DNA from: Betaproteobacteria bacterium
Lineage (GTDB): Bacteria; Pseudomonadota; Gammaproteobacteria; Burkholderiales; SG8-41
DNA length: 5,221 nt
Assembly: GCA_021300125.1 (NCBI GenBank)
Contig: JAJTHX010000220.1
Span: forward strand, 1-5,221
Reading direction: 5' to 3'
Each line of letters opens with the position of its first letter. Position 1 is the stretch's first letter. The position numbers and the translations under genes were made by a program. Under the pieces are notes generated by a model that was given only the letters and a program-made list of their open reading frames with translations, was not told the DNA's origin and ran no database searches. Shown here one piece after another: positions 1 to 5,221 of the stretch.

Positions 1-48
1 ATGCTGGGCAGGGACACGTTCACAGCCTTCGTCTCGAAGTCGTTCTAA
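1..48 (+). CDS. 3' end of an upstream gene, probably an outer-membrane beta-barrel protein (TorF-like porin?)
   Basis: The first 15 codons are open in frame 1 and end with TAA at 46-48. The visible C-terminus is GRDTFTAFVSKSF. It ends in Phe and has alternating hydrophobic residues (F, A and V at -9, -7 and -5), which is the usual signature of the last strand of outer-membrane beta-barrels recognised by the BAM complex. From general knowledge, TorF-family putative porins often end in a similar S-K-[ST]-F and are frequently encoded just upstream of glnK-amtB in betaproteobacteria, so this is the favoured identity. The ATG at position 1 is more likely an internal Met than a start. With only 15 residues visible the family is a guess; that a coding region ends here is more secure. 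Confidence 0.5.
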   Translation: MLGRDTFTAFVSKSF

Positions 49-447
<399 letters not shown>

Positions 448-449
448 TT

Positions 450-453
450 GGAG
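450..453 (+). promoter_or_regulatory. Shine-Dalgarno site that decides the amtB start
   Basis: GGAG at 450-453 is followed by a 6-base spacer and ATG at 460. The frame is open from a TTG at 448, directly after the glnK stop, but that TTG precedes the Shine-Dalgarno and would add only MEND before a normal signal peptide (MKKLIAALALFG). ATG 460 is therefore preferred. This is the only strong ribosome-binding site in the window. Confidence 0.85.
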
Positions 454-459
454 AATGAC

Positions 460-1935
460 ATGAAAAAACTGATTGCAGCCCTGGCACTGTTCGGCGTCCT
501 CGGCTTTGCCGGCGCCCCGGCAGTGGCCCAGGACAAACCGGCTGAAGCGCCTTCGGCAGCGGCTCAGGCAGCGCCCGCAGCAGCAGCCTCCGCGGCCCCT
601 GCCGCCCCCGCTGCCACTCCTGCGCCGACCCCTGACAAGGGCGATACCGCCTGGATGATGGTCGCCACCATCCTGGTCATCATGATGACCGTTCCCGGTC
701 TGGCCCTGTTCTACGGCGGCATGGTCAGGGCAAAGAACACGCTATCGGTGCTGATGCAGGTATATATCGTGTTCGCGATGTGTGTCGTGTTGTGGGCCAT
801 TTACGGCTACAGCGTCGCATTCACCGGCGGCAGTCCGTTCTTCGGCGGCTTCGACAAGCTGTTCCTGTCGGGTGTCAACGCCGAATCGATCGCAGCCACC
901 TTCAGCAAGGGCGTGGTCATTCCGGAATTCGCCTTCATCGCGTTCCAGGCCACCTTTGCCGGCATCACCCCGGCACTGATCGTCGGCGCCTTCGCCGAGC
1001 GCATGAAGTTCTCGGCAGTGCTGCTGTTCGTGCTGATCTGGTTCACGTTTGCCTACCTGCCGATGGCGCACATGGTCTGGTACTGGGACGGCCCGGATGC
1101 GATCACTGACGCCGCGTCGCTGGAGAAAGTGGTTGCTGGCGCCGGTTTCCTGTGGGCCAAGGGCGCGCTCGACTTCGCCGGCGGCACCGTGGTGCACATC
1201 AATGCCGGTATCGCCGGCCTGGTGGGCGCCTACCTCGTCGGCAAGCGCGTCGGCTGGGGCAAGGAAGCCATGTCGCCGCACAACCTGACGCTGACCATGG
1301 TCGGTGCCGCGCTGCTGTGGGTGGGCTGGTTCGGCTTCAACGCCGGCTCCAACCTGGAAGCCACTGGCGTTGCCACACTGGCTGTGGTGAACACCCTGCT
1401 CGCAACCGCTGCCGCGACGATGTCGTGGATGATCTTCGAGTGGATGCTCAAGGGCAAACCGTCGATGCTCGGCGCCGCCTCGGGTTCGATCGCAGGCCTC
1501 GTCGCGATCACCCCGGCCGCGGGCTTTGTCGGCCCGATGGGCGCGCTGATCATCGGCCTCATCGCCGGCGTGGTCTGCCTGTGGGGTGTCAACAGCCTCA
1601 AGCGCATGCTCGGCGCCGATGACGCGCTGGACGTGTTCGGCGTGCACGCGGTGGGCGGCATCCTCGGTTCCATCCTCACCGGCGTATTCGTCTCGCCGGT
1701 GCTGGGTGGCACCGGTGTCTACGACTACGTGGCCAACAAGGTCGGTGACTTCGACATGGGCACCCAGCTGGTCGCCCAGTTCTGGGGGGTCGGCGTCGGC
1801 GTCCTCTGGTCAGCGGTGGTTGCGCTGATCGCCTTCAAGGTGGTCGACCTGATCATCGGGCTGCGTGTGACCGAGGAAGTCGAGCGCGAAGGCCTCGACA
1901 TCAACGAGCACGGCGAGAAGGCCTACCACATGTAA
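460..1935 (+). CDS. amtB: Ammonium channel/transporter AmtB
   Basis: This inner-membrane trimeric channel of the Amt/MEP/Rh family moves ammonium into the cytoplasm and is blocked by GlnK when nitrogen is sufficient. From ATG 460 it has 491 residues. Residues 1-23 are a signal peptide (Lys2-Lys3, hydrophobic core, APAVA with likely cleavage before Gln24). Residues 24 to about 58 form an Ala/Pro-rich linker, and the rest is the usual 11-helix channel domain. Landmarks are the pore histidines His204 (in PMAHMVWYW) and His396 (in DVFGVHAVGG), the family signature DFAGGTVVHINAGIAG starting at 238, and WFGFNAGS (290-297), which matches the external Trp/Phe/Ser region of E. coli AmtB. The cytoplasmic tail GLRVTEEVEREGLDINEHG closely resembles the E. 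coli tail that contacts GlnK. The gene follows glnK by 12 bases and ends at a strong terminator. The signal peptide and linker make it longer than E. coli AmtB, but similar extensions occur in other proteobacterial homologues. The ammonium channel assignment is very secure. Confidence 0.97.
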   Translation: MKKLIAALALFGVLGFAGAPAVAQDKPAEAPSAAAQAAPAAAASAAPAAPAATPAPTPDKGDTAWMMVATILVIMMTVPGLALFYGGMVRAKNTLSVLMQVYIVFAMCVVLWAIYGYSVAFTGGSPFFGGFDKLFLSGVNAESIAATFSKGVVIPEFAFIAFQATFAGITPALIVGAFAERMKFSAVLLFVLIWFTFAYLPMAHMVWYWDGPDAITDAASLEKVVAGAGFLWAKGALDFAGGTVVHINAGIAGLVGAYLVGKRVGWGKEAMSPHNLTLTMVGAALLWVGWFGFNAGSNLEATGVATLAVVNTLLATAAATMSWMIFEWMLKGKPSMLGAASGSIAGLVAITPAAGFVGPMGALIIGLIAGVVCLWGVNSLKRMLGADDALDVFGVHAVGGILGSILTGVFVSPVLGGTGVYDYVANKVGDFDMGTQLVAQFWGVGVGVLWSAVVALIAFKVVDLIIGLRVTEEVEREGLDINEHGEKAYHM

Positions 1936-1960
1936 GCAAGTCCTCGTCCTCCCCGAGGCC

Positions 1961-1989
1961 AGCGGGCGCTACGGCGCCCGCTTTTTTTT
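1961..1989 (+). terminator. Intrinsic terminator of glnK-amtB
   Basis: AGCGGGCGC (1961-1969) pairs perfectly with GCGCCCGCT (1974-1982) around the loop TACG, and a run of eight T residues (1982-1989) follows. In RNA the closing C-G pair and UACG loop form an exceptionally stable UNCG tetraloop. It starts 26 bases after the amtB stop and separates the nitrogen unit from gshA. On the minus strand the stem is preceded, not followed, by the A/T run, so it is a one-way terminator. Confidence 0.95.
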
Positions 1990-2028
1990 GTGCGCTCCGG
2001 GCTGAACGGGACCGCCGGGACAATCGGC

Positions 2029-2034
2029 TACAAT
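2029..2034 (+). promoter_or_regulatory. Candidate -10 box for gshA, implying a leaderless transcript
   Basis: TACAAT at 2029-2034 matches 5 of 6 bases of the sigma-70 -10 consensus and sits just after the amtB terminator, where a new promoter is needed. Only seven bases separate it from the gshA ATG (2042), so transcription would begin at about 2041-2042, at or one base before the start codon. No convincing -35 element is present 16-18 bases upstream. Assignment rests on position and the -10 match alone. Confidence 0.5.
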
Positions 2035-2041
2035 CCGCGCC

Positions 2042-3325
2042 ATGACCGTACCACGCCTCACTACCGCACTCACCGGACCGCTGCAGGAACTTGAAAGCCA
2101 CATCCTCGCGTCCACCACCAAAATCGAATGCTGGCTGCGCAGCCAGTGGCAGGAGCACAGCGCCCCGTTTTACGGCTCGGTTGACCTGCGCAACGCCGGC
2201 TTCAAGCTGGCACCGGTGGACACCAACCTGTTCCCGGGTGGCTTCAACAACCTGAACCCGGATTTCCATCCGCTGTGCGTGCAGGCGGCGATGGCGGCGA
2301 TTGAAAAAGCCTGTCCCGAGGCGCGCGCGATCGCGCTGGTACCTGAAAACCACACCCGCAACCAGTTCTACCTGCAGAACGTCGAAACGCTGGCGCGCAT
2401 CCTGCGCCACGCCGGCGTCGAGGTGCGTATCGGCAGCCTGCTGCCCGAAATCACCACGGCCACCGACCTGCCGCTTGCCAACGGGGCCACACTCCGGCTG
2501 GAGCCGCTGATGCGGGTGGGCAACCGGGTCAGGGTCGGCGACATGGACCCCTGCGTGGTACTGCTCAACAACGACCTTTCTGCCGGAGTGCCTGCGATCC
2601 TGCAGAACCTCGAGCAGACCGTGCTGCCGCCGCTGCATGCCGGCTGGGCTACCCGTCGCAAGTCGCTGCATTTCGCCGCCTACGATGACGTCACGCGCGA
2701 ATTTGCGGAACTGATCGGCATCGATCCCTGGCTGATCAATCCCTATTTCGAGCGCTGCGGCAGGATCAACTTCCGCGAACGCCAGGGCGAGGAATGCCTG
2801 GAGGGCTATGTCTCGGAAATCCTCGGCGACATCCGCAAGAAATACGCTGAATACGGTGTCAGGGAAGAGCCCTTTGTCATCGTCAAGGCCGATGCCGGCA
2901 CCTATGGCATGGGCATCATGACGGTGAAGGACCCCGCCGAGGTCAAGGGCCTCAATCGCAAGCAGCGCAACAAGATGGCGGTGGTCAAGGAAGGCCTCGA
3001 GGTCAACGAGGTGAACGTGCAGGAAGGGGTCTACACCTTCGAGACGGTCGGCGACGCCATCGCCGAACCGGTGGTCTACATGATCGACCACTTCGTGGTG
3101 GGCGGCTTCTACCGGGTGCACACCGAACGCGGCAAGGACCAGAACCTGAATGCGCCGGGGATGCAGTTCGCGCCGCTGGCCTTCGCCGAACCCTGCTCCT
3201 CGCCCAACCCCGGCGACCCGGGCTGCCCGCCCAACCGCTTTTATGCCTACGGCGTAATCGCCCGCCTCGCCCTGCTCGCCGCGGCAATCGAACTGGAACG
3301 CATGGAAACGCCGGTCGCGGCATGA
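2042..3325 (+). CDS. gshA: Glutamate-cysteine ligase, short proteobacterial (Acidithiobacillus-type) form
   Basis: Catalyses the first, usually rate-limiting, step of glutathione synthesis: ATP-dependent joining of L-glutamate and L-cysteine to gamma-glutamylcysteine in the cytosol. The 427-residue protein has the conserved blocks I associate with the GshA family first described in Acidithiobacillus ferrooxidans, not the roughly 518-residue E. coli enzyme: SVDLRNAGFKLAPVDTNLFP (46-65) running into GGFNN (66-70), PENHTRN (101-107), VKADAGTYGMGIM (281-293), EPVVYMID (342-349), GGFYRVH (354-360) and NLNAPGMQF (368-376). The Gly-rich VKADAGTYGMG and the later acidic and Asn-containing blocks suggest an ATP-grasp-like nucleotide and metal site; that is inference. 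ATG 2042 is the only ATG after the in-frame stop at 2003. It has no Shine-Dalgarno, which fits a leaderless start. The TGA overlaps the gshB ATG by 4 bases, so the next pathway enzyme is translationally coupled. Confidence 0.93.
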   Translation: MTVPRLTTALTGPLQELESHILASTTKIECWLRSQWQEHSAPFYGSVDLRNAGFKLAPVDTNLFPGGFNNLNPDFHPLCVQAAMAAIEKACPEARAIALVPENHTRNQFYLQNVETLARILRHAGVEVRIGSLLPEITTATDLPLANGATLRLEPLMRVGNRVRVGDMDPCVVLLNNDLSAGVPAILQNLEQTVLPPLHAGWATRRKSLHFAAYDDVTREFAELIGIDPWLINPYFERCGRINFRERQGEECLEGYVSEILGDIRKKYAEYGVREEPFVIVKADAGTYGMGIMTVKDPAEVKGLNRKQRNKMAVVKEGLEVNEVNVQEGVYTFETVGDAIAEPVVYMIDHFVVGGFYRVHTERGKDQNLNAPGMQFAPLAFAEPCSSPNPGDPGCPPNRFYAYGVIARLALLAAAIELERMETPVAA

Positions 3326-4260
3326 ACATCGCCTTCATCACCGATCCGCTCGACGAGTTCAAGCTGGAGAAGGATTCGACCTACGCGATGATGCGCGAGG
3401 CGGCGCGCCGCGGCCACGAGCTGCATGTCCTGCGGCAGGACGATCTGGCCTGGCAGCGCAACGCGGTGATCGGCCGCGCTTCGCGCCTTCACCTTGCCGG
3501 CGAGGCCGGCGCCTGGTACCGCCTGGATGCCGCGGTGGACACGCCGCTCGAGCGCTTCGACGCCGTACTGATGCGCAAGGATCCGCCTTTTGACATGGAG
3601 TACGTCTACAGCACCTACCTGCTGGAGATCGCGGAAAACCGCGGCGCAAAAGTGTTCAACCGGCCGCGCGCGATCCGCGACTTCAATGAAAAAATGGCGA
3701 TCGCGCGCTTTGCCCAGTTCACCGCGGCAACGCTGGTCACCCGCCGCGAAGACCTGCTGCGCGGCTTTCTCGCCGAGCATGGCGACATCATTCTCAAGCC
3801 GCTGGACGGCATGGGCGGATCGTCGGTGTTCCGCGTGCGCAACGGCGACCCCAATGTCAGCGTGATCATCGAGACCCTGACCGCGCTGGGCAGCCGCAGC
3901 ATCATGGCCCAGCGCTACCTGCCCGCGATCAGCGACGGCGACAAGCGCGTGCTGGTGATCGGCGGCGAACCGGTGCCATTCTGCCTCGCCCGCATTCCGC
4001 AGCCCGGCGAAACCCGGGGCAACCTGGCCGCCGGCGGCACCGGTGTGGCACGGCCGCTGACCCCGCGCGACCGCGAGATCGGGGAAACCCTGGGCCCGCA
4101 GCTGCGCGAGGCCGGACTGCTGCTGGTCGGGCTCGACGTGATCGGTGAAAACCTTACCGAAGTCAATGTCACCAGCCCCACCTGCTTTCAGGAAATCAGC
4201 CGGCAGTCCGGTTTTGATGTTGCGGCCATGTTTTTGAATACATTGGAAAATTCGATCTAA
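3322..4260 (+). CDS. gshB: Glutathione synthetase
   Basis: Performs the second step of glutathione synthesis, ATP-dependent addition of glycine to gamma-glutamylcysteine. At 312 residues it is the normal size for the bacterial homotetrameric enzyme. Order of blocks: N-terminal MNIAFITDPLDEFKLEKDST, substrate-domain MRKDPPFD (84-91), NRPRAIRDFNEK (113-124), ATP-grasp glycine loop LKPLDGMGGSSVF (158-170), AQRYLP (196-201), GDKR (206-209), ETRGNLAAGG (230-239), and the metal/ATP-binding end GLDVIGENLTEVNVTSPT (270-287) with Asp272, Glu280 and Asn282. The start is fixed by the ATGA overlap with gshA and by the typical N-terminus; there is no good Shine-Dalgarno, so translation probably depends on ribosomes finishing gshA. 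The last dozen or so codons (about 4211-4260) are clearly A/T-richer than the rest, just before the PTS regulatory region. Confidence 0.96.
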   Translation: MNIAFITDPLDEFKLEKDSTYAMMREAARRGHELHVLRQDDLAWQRNAVIGRASRLHLAGEAGAWYRLDAAVDTPLERFDAVLMRKDPPFDMEYVYSTYLLEIAENRGAKVFNRPRAIRDFNEKMAIARFAQFTAATLVTRREDLLRGFLAEHGDIILKPLDGMGGSSVFRVRNGDPNVSVIIETLTALGSRSIMAQRYLPAISDGDKRVLVIGGEPVPFCLARIPQPGETRGNLAAGGTGVARPLTPRDREIGETLGPQLREAGLLLVGLDVIGENLTEVNVTSPTCFQEISRQSGFDVAAMFLNTLENSI

Positions 4261-4279
4261 AGCCGCAGATCGTCCAAGT

Positions 4280-4296
4280 ATGTTGCGGGGCAACAT
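4280..4296. repeat. 17-bp perfect palindrome, candidate operator
   Basis: ATGTTGC (4280-4286) and GCAACAT (4290-4296) are perfect inverted repeats around GGG. The site lies 20 bases after the gshB stop and covers the proposed -35 box (4283-4288) of the EIIA promoter, which is a classic position for a repressor. As RNA it would be a 7-bp hairpin with a 3-base loop, but there is no T-run, so it is a poor terminator for gshB. The repeat is certain; operator function is inferred. Confidence 0.5.
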
Positions 4297-4311
4297 CGGC
4301 AAGCGTAGAGT
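4283..4311 (+). promoter_or_regulatory. Candidate sigma-70 promoter for the EIIA-ptsH-ptsI unit
   Basis: TTGCGG (4283-4288) is separated by exactly 17 bases from TAGAGT (4306-4311). They match 3 and 4 of 6 consensus bases respectively, including the key TTG and the TA/A/T positions of the -10 box. Transcription would start near 4318, leaving a leader of about 24 bases before ATG 4342. The match is moderate and rests mainly on the exact spacing and on the 81-base gap after gshB. Confidence 0.4.
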
Positions 4312-4341
4312 AGGGCACTTTTGTGACCGCCCGAGCCCTAC
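4310..4341. repeat. 7-bp inverted repeat abutting the EIIA start codon
   Basis: GTAGGGC (4310-4316) is the exact reverse complement of GCCCTAC (4335-4341), separated by 18 bases; the second arm touches the ATG at 4342. In a read-through transcript from gshB it could fold and hide the initiation region. In a transcript starting near 4318 the first arm would be missing. It could instead be a DNA-binding site, or chance. Confidence 0.35.
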
Positions 4342-4752
4342 ATGATCGGTATCCTCATCATCAGCCACGGCACCCTTGGCGAAAGCCTGATCCACTGCGC
4401 CAGCCACATGCTCAACAAGCGCCCGCCGCGGCTGCGCCAGATCGGCGTCACCGCGCAGGATGACCCGTTGCTGCTGGTGCCGCAGGCACGCAAGATGGTG
4501 AAAGAGCTCGACGAGGGCGATGGCGTGCTGGTGCTCACTGACATGTACGGCGGCTCGCCCTCCAACATCGCGGCGAAACTGGTGATCCCGGGCAAGATCG
4601 AGGCCGTCGCCGGCGTCAACCTGCCGATGCTGATCCGTGCACTGACCTACCGCGACAAATCGCTGACCACCATGGTGACCAAGGCCATCAGCGGCGGCTG
4701 CGAGGGCGTGCTGCGCGTGCCGCCGGTGTTCACCACCATCAAGAGCGCCTGA
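4342..4752 (+). CDS. manX: PTS EIIA domain protein, mannose family
   Basis: A stand-alone 136-residue EIIA of the mannose (EIIA-Man) family, a cytosolic phosphocarrier that takes phosphate from HPr. The N-terminus MIGILIISHGTLGESL places the phosphorylated histidine at His9 (equivalent to His10 of E. coli ManX). Other family landmarks are the LTDMYGGSPSN loop (65-75), which lines the active site, and GVNLPML (91-97). Unlike E. coli ManX, it has no fused EIIB domain. It lies directly before ptsH and ptsI, as in many betaproteobacteria, where the trio has no adjacent sugar permease and is thought to have a regulatory role. No Shine-Dalgarno precedes the start; ATG 4342 gives the exact family N-terminus. 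The family is secure. The symbol manX is by homology only, and the true phosphate acceptor or binding partner cannot be told from this window. Confidence 0.93.
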   Translation: MIGILIISHGTLGESLIHCASHMLNKRPPRLRQIGVTAQDDPLLLVPQARKMVKELDEGDGVLVLTDMYGGSPSNIAAKLVIPGKIEAVAGVNLPMLIRALTYRDKSLTTMVTKAISGGCEGVLRVPPVFTTIKSA

Positions 4753-4754
4753 CG

Positions 4755-4766
4755 GCCCGCGCGGGC
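4755..4766. repeat. 12-base GC palindrome between EIIA and ptsH
   Basis: GCCCGCGCGGGC is a perfect palindrome just after the EIIA stop (4750-4752) and 14 bases before the ptsH ATG. As RNA it can form a 4-bp GC stem with a 4-base loop. No T-run follows, so it would not terminate; it may modulate ptsH initiation or simply reflect the high GC content. Confidence 0.35.
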
Positions 4767-4780
4767 TGCCGGCCGAAATC

Positions 4781-5050
4781 ATGCTGCAACAGGACATCGA
4801 GATCATCAACAAACTGGGGCTGCACGCCAGGGCCTCAGCCAAGCTGACCCAGCTCGCCGGCAATTATGCGAGCGAAATCTGGCTCAGCCGCAACGGCCGG
4901 CGCGTCAACGCCAAGAGCATCATGGGCGTGATGATGCTGGCCGCCGCCAAGGGCTCCACGATCACCATCGAAACCGACGGCGCCGACGAGGCCGAGGCAA
5001 TGACCGCGCTCAAGTCGCTGATCAGCGACCGTTTCGGCGAGGGAGAGTAA
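4781..5050 (+). CDS. ptsH: Phosphocarrier protein HPr
   Basis: The 89-residue HPr of the phosphotransferase system carries phosphate from Enzyme I to EIIA proteins. The active-site block is NKLGLHARASAKL, with His15 as the phosphorylated residue and Arg17 beside it. The second block, NAKSIMGVMMLAAAKG, contains Ser46, the residue phosphorylated by HPr kinase/phosphorylase in organisms that have it. Length and fold pattern are complete. The start ATG 4781 gives the canonical MLQQDIEIINKLGLHAR. There is no clear Shine-Dalgarno, and the 28-base gap after EIIA holds a GC palindrome. It lies between its two expected partners, EIIA and Enzyme I, which supports one operon. Confidence 0.96.
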   Translation: MLQQDIEIINKLGLHARASAKLTQLAGNYASEIWLSRNGRRVNAKSIMGVMMLAAAKGSTITIETDGADEAEAMTALKSLISDRFGEGE

Positions 5051-5062
5051 GCACGGCGATGA

Positions 5063-5108
5063 ATCCGGAGTGATCTGCGCCGGATACTGGCGGACGCCAT
5101 GCGGTCCG
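5063..5108. repeat. Two small hairpins in the ptsH-ptsI gap
   Basis: The 103-base gap 5051-5153 has no gene. It holds ATCCGG (5063-5068) complementary to CCGGAT (5080-5085), and CGGAC (5091-5095) complementary to GTCCG (5104-5108). An A/T-rich patch, TATTAAAT (5112-5119), follows. It could be a weak -10 region for a separate ptsI promoter, but no -35 is visible. The hairpins lack T-runs and are short, so their role is uncertain. Confidence 0.3.
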
Positions 5109-5153
5109 TGGTATTAAATCAGCACTCTTCATTCCGCATCCATCATTGCCAGC

Positions 5154-5221
5154 ATGAGCTTTACCGTCCACGGCATCGGCGTCTCCGACGGCATTGCCAT
5201 CGGCCGCGCCCACCTCGTCTC
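5154..5221 (+). CDS. ptsI: Phosphoenolpyruvate-protein phosphotransferase (PTS Enzyme I), 5' end only
   Basis: Only 22 complete codons are present before the window ends. The translation starts MSFTVHGIGVS and continues DGIAIGRAHLV, matching the characteristic N-terminus of Enzyme I (G-x-G-[VA]-S-x-G-x-A-x-G). Enzyme I transfers phosphate from PEP to HPr. The absence of a GAF domain before this motif points to plain ptsI and not the nitrogen-PTS ptsP. An in-frame TAA at 5115 and no other ATG, GTG or TTG before 5154 fix the start. No Shine-Dalgarno is visible. Identity is well supported by the motif and by ptsH directly upstream; the active-site His and PEP-binding domain lie outside the window. 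Confidence 0.88.
   Translation, partial: MSFTVHGIGVSDGIAIGRAHLV

Noticed and set aside
448..459. TTG at 448 as the amtB start
   Set aside because: It precedes the Shine-Dalgarno GGAG and would place MEND before an otherwise standard signal peptide; ATG 460 has ideal spacing.
742..1647. 301-codon open frame on the minus strand opposite amtB
   Set aside because: Antisense shadow of amtB with low-complexity His/Asp/Gln/Arg content and no recognisable domain.
1901..3121. 406-codon open frame on the minus strand opposite gshA
   Set aside because: It lies antisense to a clearly conserved gshA, has a composition rich in His, Asp, Gln and Arg typical of GC-rich antisense frames, and would run across the amtB terminator. 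No family resemblance was seen.
4280..4296. Palindrome as an intrinsic terminator for gshB
   Set aside because: No T-run follows the second arm; its position over a -35 box fits an operator better, though an RNA role is not excluded.
3247..4863. 538-codon open frame on the minus strand opposite gshB, EIIA and part of ptsH
   Set aside because: It spans three well-identified genes and their intergenic regions, shows no recognisable motif, and is explained by codon bias that leaves few stops in the opposite frame.

Overview
The window comes from a high-GC proteobacterial chromosome, most probably a betaproteobacterium. Three things point there: the glutamate-cysteine ligase is the short type first described in acidithiobacilli and common in betaproteobacteria (unlike E. 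coli GshA); a PII/AmtB pair lies next to gshA-gshB; and these are followed by a minimal mannose-type EIIA, HPr and EI set. Species cannot be fixed from sequence alone. All supported genes are on the plus strand, and the long minus-strand frames are antisense shadows of conserved genes.

Layout. (1) 1-48 is the 3' end of an upstream gene whose C-terminus looks like the last strand of an outer-membrane beta-barrel, perhaps a TorF-type porin. (2) 109-1935 is the nitrogen module: glnK (PII signal protein) and amtB (ammonium channel with a cleavable signal peptide and an Ala/Pro-rich linker). A perfect 11-bp hairpin lies just before glnK, and a strong intrinsic terminator with a C(UACG)G loop closes the unit at 1961-1989. 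(3) 2042-4260 is the glutathione module: gshA and gshB overlap by 4 bases (ATGA), so both steps of glutathione synthesis are translationally coupled. A TACAAT box 7 bases before the gshA ATG suggests a leaderless or nearly leaderless mRNA. (4) 4342-5221 is a PTS module: mannose-family EIIA, HPr (ptsH) and the first 22 codons of Enzyme I (ptsI). A candidate promoter for it overlaps a perfect palindrome at 4280-4296.

How the genes work together. GlnK senses 2-oxoglutarate and ATP/ADP, is probably uridylylated at Tyr51, and blocks AmtB when nitrogen is sufficient. GshA and GshB make glutathione from glutamate, cysteine and glycine. EI, HPr and the EIIA domain pass phosphate from PEP. No sugar permease (EIIB/C/D) is seen here, so a regulatory PTS is likely, but genes beyond the window could change that.

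No undescribed biological system is evident. The points worth a second look are regulatory: the probable leaderless gshA start, the palindrome over the EIIA promoter, the inverted repeat abutting the EIIA start codon, the glnK leader hairpin, and the shortage of Shine-Dalgarno sequences in the PTS genes.
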